DNA of 64,000 nucleotides from contig MPMI01000003.1 of assembly GCA_002238415.1 (NCBI GenBank), positions 62,001 to 126,000 of the forward strand, read 5' to 3'. This document shows positions 8,678 to 17,226 of this stretch, piece after piece. A program made the translations under genes and the position numbers. Source of the DNA: Desulfurellaceae bacterium bin18. GTDB lineage: Bacteria > Desulfobacterota > Binatia > Bin18. The notes beneath the pieces are model-generated. The model worked only from the letters and a program-made list of their open reading frames with translations. It ran no database searches and was not told the DNA's origin. Every line of letters begins with the position of its first letter. The stretch's first letter is position 1.

Positions 8678-9583
8678 CTACGTCGCTTCCATCTCAGCCT
8701 CGGCGGCAATTTTTCCCAAGATGGCAGCCATCTCGCCAGGCTCGGACACAAACGACGGAAAGTCAAGGATCAACCGGCTCACGCCCAGGCGTTCCCAGCC
8801 CGGCAGGTCTTTGAGGACGCCCTCGGCCGTACCGGCGATAATCACCGCGGTAATCTCTATGGTCGAGAAGTCACGACCCGCCTCATCACACATTTGCCTG
8901 AGCGTCTGCAAATCCTTGGCCAGGTCGCCCTCGGTGCTATACACGTCGTCGGGATGCTCGGAGACGACCTGCCAGCCGTCAGCCATGCTCACCACACGGC
9001 GGAGGCCAGCCCGCCCGCGCCCGCCGATCGTAATCGGTGGGTGCGGCTTTTGTAGCGGCTGAGGCCGACACTGGACATCCGTAAACCGGTGATACTCACC
9101 CTCAAAGCGCGGCTCCTCGGCCGTCCAGAGTTCTTTCCAAATCTGGATATGCTCGTCCGTGCGCGTCCAGCGTTTGGCAAACGGGACCTCCAGGGCCTGG
9201 AACTCCTCTTCCAACCAGCCGCTGCCCACGCCGACAATCAGCCGGCCATTTGACAGCACATCCAACGAGGCCAGCATCTTGCCCGTCACCACCGGATGCC
9301 GGTACGGCGCCACGATTACGGTAAACCCCAGCCGCACCCGGCGGGTGCAGGCCGCCACAAACGACAGCACGGTAAACGGCTCCAGATGGGCGCCCTTGGG
9401 ATCAGCGATGTAACGACCCGACTTGCTGTAGGGGTACGGGGTATCGATCTTGGTCGGCATGATAACGTGGTCGGGTGCCCAGATCGACTCGAAGCCGCGG
9501 TCTTCGGCGAGTTGGGCCATGGCCAGCATATTCTCATGGGTCGCCATCGCGCCAAATGCGGGCAGCATAAAACCGATTTTCAT
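8678..9583 (-). CDS. LLM class F420-dependent oxidoreductase
   Basis: Luciferase-like monooxygenase-fold protein, 301 residues, of the F420-dependent subgroup. It begins MKIGFMLPAFG, has SIWAPDHVIMP (substrate/cofactor strand), the HPVVTGKMLASLDVLSNGR helix and GVGSGWLEEEF, which are standard for this group. Such enzymes use reduced F420 or FMN to reduce or oxidise diverse compounds; the substrate is unknown. The ATG at 9583 has GGGAGAC upstream. It is the first gene of a four-gene leftward operon. An NADPH:F420 reductase gene elsewhere in the window (58215) supports F420 as the cofactor. Confidence 0.88.
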   Translation of the reverse strand: MKIGFMLPAFGAMATHENMLAMAQLAEDRGFESIWAPDHVIMPTKIDTPYPYSKSGRYIADPKGAHLEPFTVLSFVAACTRRVRLGFTVIVAPYRHPVVTGKMLASLDVLSNGRLIVGVGSGWLEEEFQALEVPFAKRWTRTDEHIQIWKELWTAEEPRFEGEYHRFTDVQCRPQPLQKPHPPITIGGRGRAGLRRVVSMADGWQVVSEHPDDVYSTEGDLAKDLQTLRQMCDEAGRDFSTIEITAVIIAGTAEGVLKDLPGWERLGVSRLILDFPSFVSEPGEMAAILGKIAAEAEMEAT

Positions 9584-9736
9584 GAAGTCTCCCTTACAAT
9601 CCGCAATCTGCCCCTCTCCTATACCACTTCTCGTCGGGATGAAAACCCTGTTCAGGCGGCCGCTTGCTTCCGGCTGGGAGTCATGATCTGGTCGGGATGC
9701 GGATAGTTATTCATGCCCGCGAAGGAGGATACAGAT

Positions 9737-10030
9737 ATGAGTACAATGGTCTTGATCGAGTTGTCGGTAAAGCCGGAAGCGGTTGGTGACATGAAGACGC
9801 TGATGAAGGAATTATTGCCCGACACACGGGCGTATGATGGCTGCCAAAGCGTTGACTTTTACGACAATACCGAGACCAAAGGCAGCATGGTCTTGTATGA
9901 ACTCTGGGATTCGCGCGGTCACCAGGAGCGCTATTTGCAGTGGCGGTCGGAAACCGGCACCCTGGATCGCCTCGGAGCGCTGGTGGCCGCTCCGCCCAAG
10001 ATTCAGTATTTCGACAAGGTGGACGCGTAG
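9737..10030 (+). CDS. Antibiotic biosynthesis monooxygenase (ABM) domain protein
   Basis: A 97-residue ferredoxin-like alpha-beta barrel protein of the ABM/YgiN type: VLIELSVKPEAVGDMKTLMK, then YDGCQSVDFYDN and a final segment with LYELWDSRGHQERYLQWR. Members act as quinol or small-molecule monooxygenases or simply bind ligands. The start at 9737 is supported by GAAGGAGGATACAGAT; an in-frame ATG at 9713 is upstream of this site. It is a single rightward gene, divergent from the LLM operon and 153 bases from it. Confidence 0.8.
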   Translation: MSTMVLIELSVKPEAVGDMKTLMKELLPDTRAYDGCQSVDFYDNTETKGSMVLYELWDSRGHQERYLQWRSETGTLDRLGALVAAPPKIQYFDKVDA

Positions 10031-10056
10031 AGCAGATTACGATTCTGGATAACCGT

Positions 10057-10129
10057 GTAGGTCGGGTGAGCCGCAGGCGCAACCCGACAGCCCAGACGTG
10101 TCGGATTACGCTCTGCTAATCCGACCTAC
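10057..10129. repeat. REP-like palindrome pair
   Basis: GTAGGTCGGG at 10057-10066 faces GTCGGATTACGC...TAATCCGACCTAC at 10100-10129, which is itself an inverted repeat. The motif resembles the GTCGGATTA...TAATCCGAC repetitive extragenic palindromes common in proteobacterial genomes. It lies just downstream of the ABM gene and could form a terminator-like hairpin. Confidence 0.5.
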
Positions 10130-10187
10130 TTCCTCGAGAACGCCCTGGAGGAAGTCCCAAAGACAGTTGAGTGGGCATGCATAGAGT

Positions 10188-10427
10188 ATGACGAACCCTG
10201 ATATTTCGACTGCCATATCACATTGGCCAGATATGGCGGATTGTCTATTTGTTCCGCATACTGAAGCTGAATACGACCGTCTTGTGGCCTTGCTTGACAG
10301 CCTTGTTGACACAGTTGGAGAAGAGGAAACGCATCCGCTAGCCTCGTTGATGGAAGTCATTGGCGTCCTAATTGAACAGTACGAAACAGAACATATTCCT
10401 GAACTGGCGAGCGAAGATAGGGAATAG
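10188..10427 (+). CDS. Short HigA-type antitoxin N-terminal domain protein
   Basis: A 79-residue acidic protein that matches only the N-terminal helical half of HigA-family antitoxins (COG5499), with EYDRLVALLDSLVDTVGEDE-like spacing (the actual residues read VGEEETHPLASLMEVIGVL). The helix-turn-helix that normally follows is missing: the frame stops after ELASEDRE. No adjacent toxin reading frame is visible in the 157 bases upstream or before the convergent gene downstream. It may be an orphan or a domain remnant. No clear ribosome site precedes the ATG, so expression is uncertain. Confidence 0.55.
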   Translation: MTNPDISTAISHWPDMADCLFVPHTEAEYDRLVALLDSLVDTVGEEETHPLASLMEVIGVLIEQYETEHIPELASEDRE

Positions 10428-10460
10428 GTCTGAAGCCGGACCGCCTCAATGACTCTTCAT

Positions 10461-11894
10461 TTATTTCGCCACGGTAACGCTGGCTGAGCTGTCCTGCTGA
10501 GGCTGAGAAGAGATGTGTGCGGAAGCCGATTCGGAGCGCCGGTATTGCGCCGCCGGATGCGGGAGGCTCAGCCGCGCGTGGCCGGCTCCATAGATTTTTT
10601 CGCGCAGGGTGCCGTCCTCGTACTCCGTCTGCATCATTCCCCGTTTTTGGAGAACGGGCACGACGCCGTCAACAAACTCTTCAAACGTTCCCGGCGTCAC
10701 GGCGTAGGCGATGTTGAACCCGTCGACTCCGGCCTCGGTCCATGCCTGGAATTCGTCGGCGATCTGTTCCGGTGTCCCCGCCACCACCGGGCCACCACCA
10801 CCAAGGCCGATATATTTGACGAGGTCGCGGACCCGCCATTTGCGCTCCGGGTCGGCGCGAGAGAAATTATTCCAGAGCGTGCGAATGGCGTTTGTTTCGA
10901 CATATTCGAGCGGTTCGTCCGGGTCGAGATTACCGAAATCGTAGCCAGCCCAACCACACCATAACGCCATTGATCCGTCATAGCTCGTATGTTCCAGATA
11001 GTCGTCATACTTCTGCTTGACTTCCGCCTCCGTGCCGCCGGTGACCGTTTTGAGATAGGCAAAGAAAAGAATATCCTCCGGGTTGCGCCCGTTCTGCTCT
11101 GCCTGTTTTCGGGTCGCCTGGATGATCTGCCGCGCAATCTCAGGCGTCGGGGAAGCGATAAACACGCACTCCGCATGGCGGGCGGCAAAGGCTTGTCCAC
11201 GGGATGAAGAGCCGGCCTGGTATAACACCGGGGTGCGTTGCGGGGACGGTTCAGACAGATGGCAGCCGTTCATCTTGTAATACTTGCCCGCGTGGACAAC
11301 ATTCCGCACTTTGTCCGGATCGGCGTAGATGCCGCGCTGCTTGTCTTTGACCACCGCGCCATCCTCCCAACTCGATTCCCACAGCTTGTAGCACACCTCA
11401 CAATACTCATCCGCCATGTCATAGCGCTCGTCGTGCTCAGGCAAACCGGACTGGCCGTAGCTACGCCCGGCGCTTTCCAGATACGAGGTCACGATATTCC
11501 AGGCCACCCGGCCTTTGGTGAGATGGTCGAGCGTCGAGATGAGCCGGGCAAAAGTGAAGGGAGGGTACTGGAGGATCGAACTGGTAAAGGCGAAGCCCAG
11601 ATGCTCGGTTGCCGCGGCCATAGCCGGGACCAGCAGCATGGGGTCGTTCACCGGTGTTTGCGCGGCCTGGGTCAGGGCGGCCTCCCGATTGCCCCGGAAC
11701 ACATCGTACACGCCCACAACGTCAGCCAGGAACAGGGCATCGAACTTGCCCCGTTCCAACAGCCGAGCAAGCTCAATCCAGGTATTGAGGTCGGTGTAGT
11801 TCTCCATGTTGTCTTCCGGCAGGACCCACAGGCCGGGAGATTGGTGAACCACACAGTTCATATGAAAGGCGTTGAAGTAGATACGTTTTTTCAT
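10461..11894 (-). CDS. LLM class flavin-dependent monooxygenase (NtaA/SnaA-like)
   Basis: Large luciferase-family protein, 477 residues, related to nitrilotriacetate monooxygenase component A and desulfurisation enzymes. Typical segments are FNAFHMNCVVHQSPGLWVLP at the N-terminus, the TLDHLTKGRVAWNIVTSYL motif near residue 140 and LYQAGSSSRGQAFAARHAE. Members hydroxylate substrates with FMNH2 supplied by a separate reductase, which is not obvious nearby. An AGGGAGA site precedes ATG at 11894. It lies downstream of the acyl-CoA dehydrogenase gene in the same direction, 140 bases away. Confidence 0.88.
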   Translation of the reverse strand: MKKRIYFNAFHMNCVVHQSPGLWVLPEDNMENYTDLNTWIELARLLERGKFDALFLADVVGVYDVFRGNREAALTQAAQTPVNDPMLLVPAMAAATEHLGFAFTSSILQYPPFTFARLISTLDHLTKGRVAWNIVTSYLESAGRSYGQSGLPEHDERYDMADEYCEVCYKLWESSWEDGAVVKDKQRGIYADPDKVRNVVHAGKYYKMNGCHLSEPSPQRTPVLYQAGSSSRGQAFAARHAECVFIASPTPEIARQIIQATRKQAEQNGRNPEDILFFAYLKTVTGGTEAEVKQKYDDYLEHTSYDGSMALWCGWAGYDFGNLDPDEPLEYVETNAIRTLWNNFSRADPERKWRVRDLVKYIGLGGGGPVVAGTPEQIADEFQAWTEAGVDGFNIAYAVTPGTFEEFVDGVVPVLQKRGMMQTEYEDGTLREKIYGAGHARLSLPHPAAQYRRSESASAHISSQPQQDSSASVTVAK

Positions 11895-12034
11895 GGTCTT
11901 CTCCCTGATATTGATCCATTCCTATAGAAGGGGGAATGGAATCTCAACCGCTGGACGCAGCCTGGACTCTTGAGCCCTGGGGCCGCGCCGTACGGACTCG
12001 GTGCGATTGTCGGATGGCGCGTCGCTCGACCGCC

Positions 12035-13297
12035 TTACTCCCAGCTCGGTAGCAGGGGCGGTTGAATCTGCTGCGGGTCGAGTTGGAGTTCGTGGACGCT
12101 CAACGAGGACAGACAAAAGTCGCTGGGCGGATGCTGCATACTCGCGGTCGCGCCGTCGCGAAACAGACGCTCCAGGGACGAGGGCTTGAAGATGGCGTGA
12201 CCACCGCCCATTTCGAGCGCCGAACGGGTCGCGGCGGTGACGGCCTCACCCACAATGTATTTGGCTTTGAAGTAGGTAGCCAGAACCTCGGCCGCCTGTC
12301 CCTCGACGGTCGTGCCGTACTGCTTGGGCCGGTCAGTATAACGCCGGCGTTCATAGGCTTCGTCGGCCAGCCAGGCCACGTAGCGCAACAGCCAGCGGGC
12401 AGCTTCCAGTTGGGCGCTCATCATGGCAACCCGGCGTCGAATATCCGGATGATAGGCCAAGGACTGCCCGTAGCCCTTGGGTTGGCGCTGCGTCACATTG
12501 TCCTTGATCGCGCGCAAAGCCGCAAAGCCAACGCCAAGATAGACGGCGGTATACGGGATATTGAAACTCGGCTCATTCGTTGCCAGCCACTCGCCAATCT
12601 TTGGAATAGGCGCGCCCAGGATGGCATCGTCCGGCACGAAGCAGTCTTCGAAAATCAGATTATCGCTACGGGTCGCGCGCATACCCAGCGTGTCCCACAC
12701 ATGCTCGAAGCGAACGCCGGGCGAGTCGGTCGGTACCATCATCACCAGGGCCGTCTGGGGATTGGCGATTTCCTCGGGATGGGCAAACAGGCACAGATAG
12801 TCGGACGATTCGCCCATAGAGCAAAACGACTTCTTGCCGGAGATCCGATAGCCCCCGGTGACCCGGCGAGCCTGGGTGGAACACGCAAACGACGTGGGTA
12901 CGATGCTGGTGGTGCTCGGCTCGGACAGAATGGCGGCAATCAGCTTGCCCTGTTTGGTTGCCAACTCGGCCACCCATTTTTTTATTTCATCCGGCAGGCC
13001 CGAGTGCATCAACGAGGCCAGGGTTGCACCGTGCATATTGAACGACAGCGCGGTCGAGGCACAGCCTTGGGAGATTTCCTCGGCGGCAATGGTATAGCCC
13101 AGCAGCCCGACCTCTAGTCCGCCATACTCCTTGGGCACGACCAGTCCATAGAAACCAGCCTCCCGGAGGGCCGCATAATTCTCCTGGGGGGGCGAGCCGT
13201 CCCGGTCATGCTCGGCCGCCCGGGTCGCAAAGTCAGCGGCGAGCTGGCGGGCAACTTTCTGAATACGAATATGATCCGCGGTCAGTCCGAATTCCAT
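12035..13297 (-). CDS. Acyl-CoA dehydrogenase family protein
   Basis: Flavoprotein of the acyl-CoA dehydrogenase superfamily, 420 residues. The N-terminal helical domain leads into FYGLVVPKEYGGLEVG, then AILSEPSTTSIV and GYRISGKKSFCSMGESSDYL of the middle beta domain, and a C-terminal helical bundle with EMGGGHAIFKPSSLERLFRD. It should oxidise an acyl-CoA or, like DszC/HpaB-type relatives, serve as a flavin monooxygenase. Its place beside two LLM genes leaves the second option open. The start at 13297 has AAAGGAGGGTCGC; an in-frame ATG at 13345 lies before the site. Confidence 0.85.
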   Translation of the reverse strand: MEFGLTADHIRIQKVARQLAADFATRAAEHDRDGSPPQENYAALREAGFYGLVVPKEYGGLEVGLLGYTIAAEEISQGCASTALSFNMHGATLASLMHSGLPDEIKKWVAELATKQGKLIAAILSEPSTTSIVPTSFACSTQARRVTGGYRISGKKSFCSMGESSDYLCLFAHPEEIANPQTALVMMVPTDSPGVRFEHVWDTLGMRATRSDNLIFEDCFVPDDAILGAPIPKIGEWLATNEPSFNIPYTAVYLGVGFAALRAIKDNVTQRQPKGYGQSLAYHPDIRRRVAMMSAQLEAARWLLRYVAWLADEAYERRRYTDRPKQYGTTVEGQAAEVLATYFKAKYIVGEAVTAATRSALEMGGGHAIFKPSSLERLFRDGATASMQHPPSDFCLSSLSVHELQLDPQQIQPPLLPSWE

Positions 13298-13335
13298 GCG
13301 ACCCTCCTTTGTGTCGCGGTGCGCCCGGCGGAAAA

Positions 13336-13357
13336 GGGCAACCACAAAGGGTTGCCC
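13336..13357. repeat. Intergenic hairpin GGGCAACC...GGTTGCCC
   Basis: A perfect 8-bp stem (13336-13343 with 13350-13357) with a six-base loop lies between the LLM and acyl-CoA dehydrogenase genes. It has no U-tract on either side, so it looks more like a REP-type palindrome or processing hairpin than an intrinsic terminator. Confidence 0.45.
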
Positions 13358-13363
13358 CTACAC

Positions 13364-14548
13364 TTATGCCGCTTCCAGCCAGCGCTGCGACATCGCGCTG
13401 AATTCCTCGCGCAGGGCGGGCATCACGTCGGCGGCAAACAGGTCCATGTTTTTAATGACCCGATGGTGTGGCATGTCGCCCGCGTGCAGGAGGGGGAGCA
13501 GCAGGCCAAAACCAAGCTCCTTGACCAGATGGGCGAGGCGCTCGCGCACGGTCTTGGCGCTCCCCACGACACAGTAGCCGCGCTCGTTGAGCTCCTTAAA
13601 ATCCATGCTTTCCCAGTCAAAGTCGGCCGCGCGGGCAAGGATGCGTCTCATGGACGCCGCGGACGTGTAGCCCGGCGGGAAGAACATTTGCCATTTATGA
13701 CGCAGGCCGTAGTGGTAGAGCCACAGGATATGGGCCGCGGCTTCTTCTTCCGCTCGACTGTCCGTCTCGGCCACGTAGACCGGCAGAAGATGGCCCATTT
13801 GATAGGGCGAGGCTTCGTAGCCGTACTGGTCCGCGGCTTCGCGGTAGGCGTCGAAAAACCACTTCACCAAGTCATCCGGCATGAACACCGCAAGATAGGG
13901 ATATTTCCGGTCAGGATGGGCGCACCATTCAACGGTTTCCTTACTGCCGAAGCCGGGGATCCAAATCGGCGGGTGTGGTTTCTGGAGAGGACGTGGCCAG
14001 ACATTAACGTAGCGGACTTGATAATGCTCGCCGTCAAAGTAAAACGGGCCGGTCTCGGTCCAGGAGCGAATGATCAGATCGTGCGCTTCGCGAAAACGCG
14101 CCAGCGAGTAGGTGGGGTTGATACCCATAGAAAAGTATTCATCTCCGATGCCGCGCACAAAACCGGAAATAATACGCCCACCGGTCACGACATCGAGCAT
14201 GGCGACTTCTTCGGCGACCCGGAGGGGGTGATCTCGGAGCGGCAGGCCGTTGCCGACCATCGCTATCTTCATCCGCGAGGTCCGGCGCGCCAGCATGGCG
14301 GCCATAATGTTCGGCGACGGCATGGTGCCGTAGGTGTTCTGATGGTGCTCGTTGACGCACACGCCCTCGAACCCCAGCTTTTCGGCATACTCAAGCTGGT
14401 CCAGGTATTGATTGTAGACGGTATGCCCCTTTTCAGGATCGTAGTATTTATTCGAGAGCGTCACCCAGGCCGATTCATGTTTGGTCTTGTCGGCAAAGTC
14501 CTCGGGCAGGTCGGGCCACGGCATGAGATGGAAATTGTAAAACTGCAT
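13364..14548 (-). CDS. LLM class flavin-dependent oxidoreductase
   Basis: Bacterial-luciferase-like TIM-barrel protein, 394 residues. It shows GVCVNEHHQNTYGTMPSPNI (the EHH motif of luciferase alpha-like proteins), VAEEVAMLDVVTGGRIISGF and KPHPPIWIPGFGSKETVEWC. Cofactor is FMN or F420; substrate unknown. The start at 14548 follows AGGAGCGGCCT. It sits 26 bases after the SnoaL-like gene and 66 bases before the acyl-CoA dehydrogenase, in an operon that also begins with a cupin gene. Confidence 0.88.
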   Translation of the reverse strand: MQFYNFHLMPWPDLPEDFADKTKHESAWVTLSNKYYDPEKGHTVYNQYLDQLEYAEKLGFEGVCVNEHHQNTYGTMPSPNIMAAMLARRTSRMKIAMVGNGLPLRDHPLRVAEEVAMLDVVTGGRIISGFVRGIGDEYFSMGINPTYSLARFREAHDLIIRSWTETGPFYFDGEHYQVRYVNVWPRPLQKPHPPIWIPGFGSKETVEWCAHPDRKYPYLAVFMPDDLVKWFFDAYREAADQYGYEASPYQMGHLLPVYVAETDSRAEEEAAAHILWLYHYGLRHKWQMFFPPGYTSAASMRRILARAADFDWESMDFKELNERGYCVVGSAKTVRERLAHLVKELGFGLLLPLLHAGDMPHHRVIKNMDLFAADVMPALREEFSAMSQRWLEAA

Positions 14549-14574
14549 AGGCCGCTCCTATAGGGACGAGACCG

Positions 14575-15057
14575 CTAGTCCTGAATCATTCTTTTTTCCA
14601 CCCAGCCCTTTTCAAACGGCGTCCAGAACTCGAACTTGACGCGCAGGGTCTGGATTTTCCACTCGCCATCGACCCGTGCATAGTCGTCGCTGTATTTGGC
14701 CGCACCCCACACGGCTTTATCCCCGTCTTTCCCGGTCATCGTGCAGGGCTGAAACAGATACCACTGCCCCGTGGCCGAGTCGCCATCGACCTCAATGATG
14801 GGATTCATGACGTTATGCACGGCAAACGGAATGACTTTGGTCGCCCCGGTGAAGAACTTCCGAATCGCTTCCCGACCGTCGTATTTGCCAAACACGTCAA
14901 CCCCGCCGTCCCAGACCCCGTCTTCGGCGAACAGTTCGGCAATCCCGTCCGGGTTATAGCCGTTGTCACAATGGGCGCAGTATTCGGCCTTGACCTTTTT
15001 AATGGCCTCAATGTCTTCCAAAACCTGGAGCCGTTGGACTAACTCGTCAACACTCAT
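14575..15057 (-). CDS. SnoaL-like/NTF2-fold protein
   Basis: A 160-residue NTF2-fold protein: VLEDIEAIKKVKAEYCAHCD, IAELFAEDGVWDGGVDVFG, AIRKFFTGATKVIPFAVHNV and WKIQTLRVKFEFWTPFEKG. This is the arrangement of SnoaL_4-type proteins such as ring-hydroxylating dioxygenase beta-like or dehydratase-like members. The His in AVHNVMNP is at a position often functional in the family, but no reaction can be named. The start is supported by AAGGAGGACAGC. It lies between a cupin gene (48 bases upstream) and an LLM gene. Confidence 0.8.
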   Translation of the reverse strand: MSVDELVQRLQVLEDIEAIKKVKAEYCAHCDNGYNPDGIAELFAEDGVWDGGVDVFGKYDGREAIRKFFTGATKVIPFAVHNVMNPIIEVDGDSATGQWYLFQPCTMTGKDGDKAVWGAAKYSDDYARVDGEWKIQTLRVKFEFWTPFEKGWVEKRMIQD

Positions 15058-15105
15058 GCTGTCCTCCTTATGAAACTCGTCGGTTACCGCGCTACCCTTG
15101 AATCT

Positions 15106-15672
15106 CTATTCTTGGCCCGCGTCAAACGCGAGACCGGTCTTCTTGATCTCCGCTAACACTCCTGGGCCGGTTTGGTCTATCTGCTCGGCCACGCTGGGTG
15201 GAAAAGCGATGTCCTGCATATCGTGCACACCGCCGGTAATGAGCACTTGGAGGCAGCCTTCGTCATCGCCTATATTCGTGAAGCCGCGACACACGCCTGG
15301 CGGGACTGAGATCGTGTCAAATTGATGCAGTACAATTTCGTGTTCTCCGTCATCGCCCCACTGGATTTTGAACGTCCCTTTGAGGCAAGTAAAAATCTCG
15401 TGCGTCTTGTGATGGGCGTGCAGTCCCGGTCCTTGGTTGGGTGGGCACACGGCAAGCGTCATGGAGTAGCCATCGGCTTCGGCAATTGGGGCCGGCCCAA
15501 ACGGTCCTTCTCCGCCCTTAGAGGAGATCACGGGCAAGAGCTTACGGGCGTAGATGTGGTCCCGAGCTTCCAACGGAATTTTGTCGTTTTGCATGGCTGG
15601 AATAGGCTTCAAGTTCTGGAAGCGGGCAATGCGGGCTTCCATGTCTTCAGGGCTCACCGAGATCGTTTTCAT
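15106..15672 (-). CDS. Cupin domain protein
   Basis: A 188-residue protein with one cupin barrel. GPGLHAHHKTHEIFTCLKG is the metal motif 1 (H..H.....E) and LHQFDTISVPPGVCRGFTN is motif 2, where the usual final His is replaced by Arg/Phe. Cupins of this kind include dioxygenases and sugar or ligand-binding proteins. Its role as the first gene of the cupin-SnoaL-LLM-ACAD-LLM set suggests an oxygenase or sensor in the same pathway. The ATG at 15672 is preceded by CAGGAGGCCAGC. Confidence 0.8.
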   Translation of the reverse strand: MKTISVSPEDMEARIARFQNLKPIPAMQNDKIPLEARDHIYARKLLPVISSKGGEGPFGPAPIAEADGYSMTLAVCPPNQGPGLHAHHKTHEIFTCLKGTFKIQWGDDGEHEIVLHQFDTISVPPGVCRGFTNIGDDEGCLQVLITGGVHDMQDIAFPPSVAEQIDQTGPGVLAEIKKTGLAFDAGQE

Positions 15673-15867
15673 GCTGGCCTCCTGCGTCTCTACGCTTCAG
15701 ATTGAGGAACCGTATGGACAAATACCCGCCGTCACCATAGCCAAGCTTGTATCTTTTGCAAAGACATTTTTATCCGAGCGGCAATCGGGAGGGATAGCCT
15801 GCCTTGCAGAGAACCGTTAGGCTGGCCTGTAAGCAAATAAAAAGAGAGCGAACGTGAGGGAGGACGA

Positions 15868-17205
15868 ATGCCGTTTCTTGTTCTATTCGTAGGATTACTG
15901 GTCTGGGCCGGGCCGAGTTGGGCACAGGATGAACGAAGCGCCATGACCCGAGAAACCGTCCTGCAATGGACGCAGCAGTATACAGACGCTCGACCGGACT
16001 TTCAGCACGGCGAGACGCTGGGGCTGAGCGATATGGAAAAGCTCCGGCCCTTTCTGCCACCCGGTTATTTTGAAGAGTTCCAGTTTCCGGAAGTGACCTT
16101 CGACATCAGCCCTCCAGGCGATTACCCTCCGCGTACAGACTATCTCGAAGCGACAGAAAAATTTGCCGGCCAAACCCAGCTTGCCGAGGACGGCAGTCTG
16201 AGAAACTATACTGCCGGCCAGCCCTTTCCCGCGGACCAACTGGACCCGGCGGAACCGACCGCGGGCCTCAAGGTCGGCTGGAATTTTAATTTTCGCTGGC
16301 AACACTATGGTATCAAGGTCGGCAATTTCGCCACGGTCATGATCAGACCGGGGGGGACGCACGGTGCGTTGCCGGGCTTACCCGAGGATATGATTCAACC
16401 GGGAGGCACGGTTGAGCGGGTGCTCCAGCAGCGCTATCAGCGCGTCTATCACAGTCATTTATCCATGCTGCCCGAGCAGGATTACACCCTGCCGGTTGAC
16501 GGTGCGGCGGAATTTGAGTGGAAAGATATCAACGACTTCACCGATCCGTATGAAATGCGCGGCCTGCGCGTGCTCATCCAGCGTTCCAGCGATCCGCACC
16601 GGGCCGATCAGGCGTGGACCTATGTCCCGTCCCTACGCAAAGTCCGGCGTGTTTCTGCCGAAGAGAAGGCAGATTCTTTCCAGGGGTCAGATACGACCCT
16701 GGATGACTTCTTCGGCTTCTCCGGGCGGGTGCTGGACTATGACTGGACCTTTCACGGCTGGAAAGACGTGCTGCACATCGAGAATTCGCCCCACCCCTAT
16801 GCGCGCTATTACGGCCCCGCGGGCCGGGCGCCCCTCGGGCCGTGGGAACTGCGTAAGGCCATGATCGTTGAGCTCAAACCCAAGCGGGAGAATCATCCGT
16901 ACAGCAGCAAGATTCTGTTTATTGATGCCCAGACCTATCGCGTGGTTTCCGGCATGGCGTTCAACCAGGAAGGCACCCTGTGGAAGGTGTGGGGCATGCA
17001 GAATTCCTGGTCTGAAGACGCGCAGCATCTGCCGGAAATGAATACCGGCGCGCATATCGTCCGTTACCTTGGCGTCACGGTCGTTGACGTCAAGACCGGC
17101 CAGGCGTCGTTATTTCCGGCGCTGGATATGGGCTATCCTGAGGTGGATGTGGAGGAAGTGCTGAGCCTGTACGATGTGAATAAGTTGACCGAGGGACGAC
17201 GTTAG
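15868..17205 (+). CDS. DUF1329 domain protein, exported (copy 1)
   Basis: A 445-residue secreted protein with an uncleaved-looking N-terminus MPFLVLFVGLLVWAGPSWA, which is a Sec signal peptide ending at AWA/AQ-type site SWA-QD. The body matches DUF1329: a MEKLRPFLPPGYFEEFQFPE start, YVPSLRKVRRVSAEEKADS, and a C-terminal RVVSGMAFNQEGTLWKVWG. DUF1329 proteins have an outer-membrane lipoprotein-like beta fold and often occur beside RND exporters or in lipid and sterol metabolism clusters. No exporter is present here. Start supported by GAGGGAGGACGA. The paralogue follows 21 bases downstream. Confidence 0.82.
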   Translation: MPFLVLFVGLLVWAGPSWAQDERSAMTRETVLQWTQQYTDARPDFQHGETLGLSDMEKLRPFLPPGYFEEFQFPEVTFDISPPGDYPPRTDYLEATEKFAGQTQLAEDGSLRNYTAGQPFPADQLDPAEPTAGLKVGWNFNFRWQHYGIKVGNFATVMIRPGGTHGALPGLPEDMIQPGGTVERVLQQRYQRVYHSHLSMLPEQDYTLPVDGAAEFEWKDINDFTDPYEMRGLRVLIQRSSDPHRADQAWTYVPSLRKVRRVSAEEKADSFQGSDTTLDDFFGFSGRVLDYDWTFHGWKDVLHIENSPHPYARYYGPAGRAPLGPWELRKAMIVELKPKRENHPYSSKILFIDAQTYRVVSGMAFNQEGTLWKVWGMQNSWSEDAQHLPEMNTGAHIVRYLGVTVVDVKTGQASLFPALDMGYPEVDVEEVLSLYDVNKLTEGRR

Positions 17206-17226
17206 GAGAAACACCAGGACGGAGCC

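Noticed and set aside
12062-14563. Long plus-strand frames of 351 and 451 codons
   Set aside because: They lie opposite the acyl-CoA dehydrogenase and LLM genes, which have clear conserved motifs; the frames show no recognisable protein pattern.
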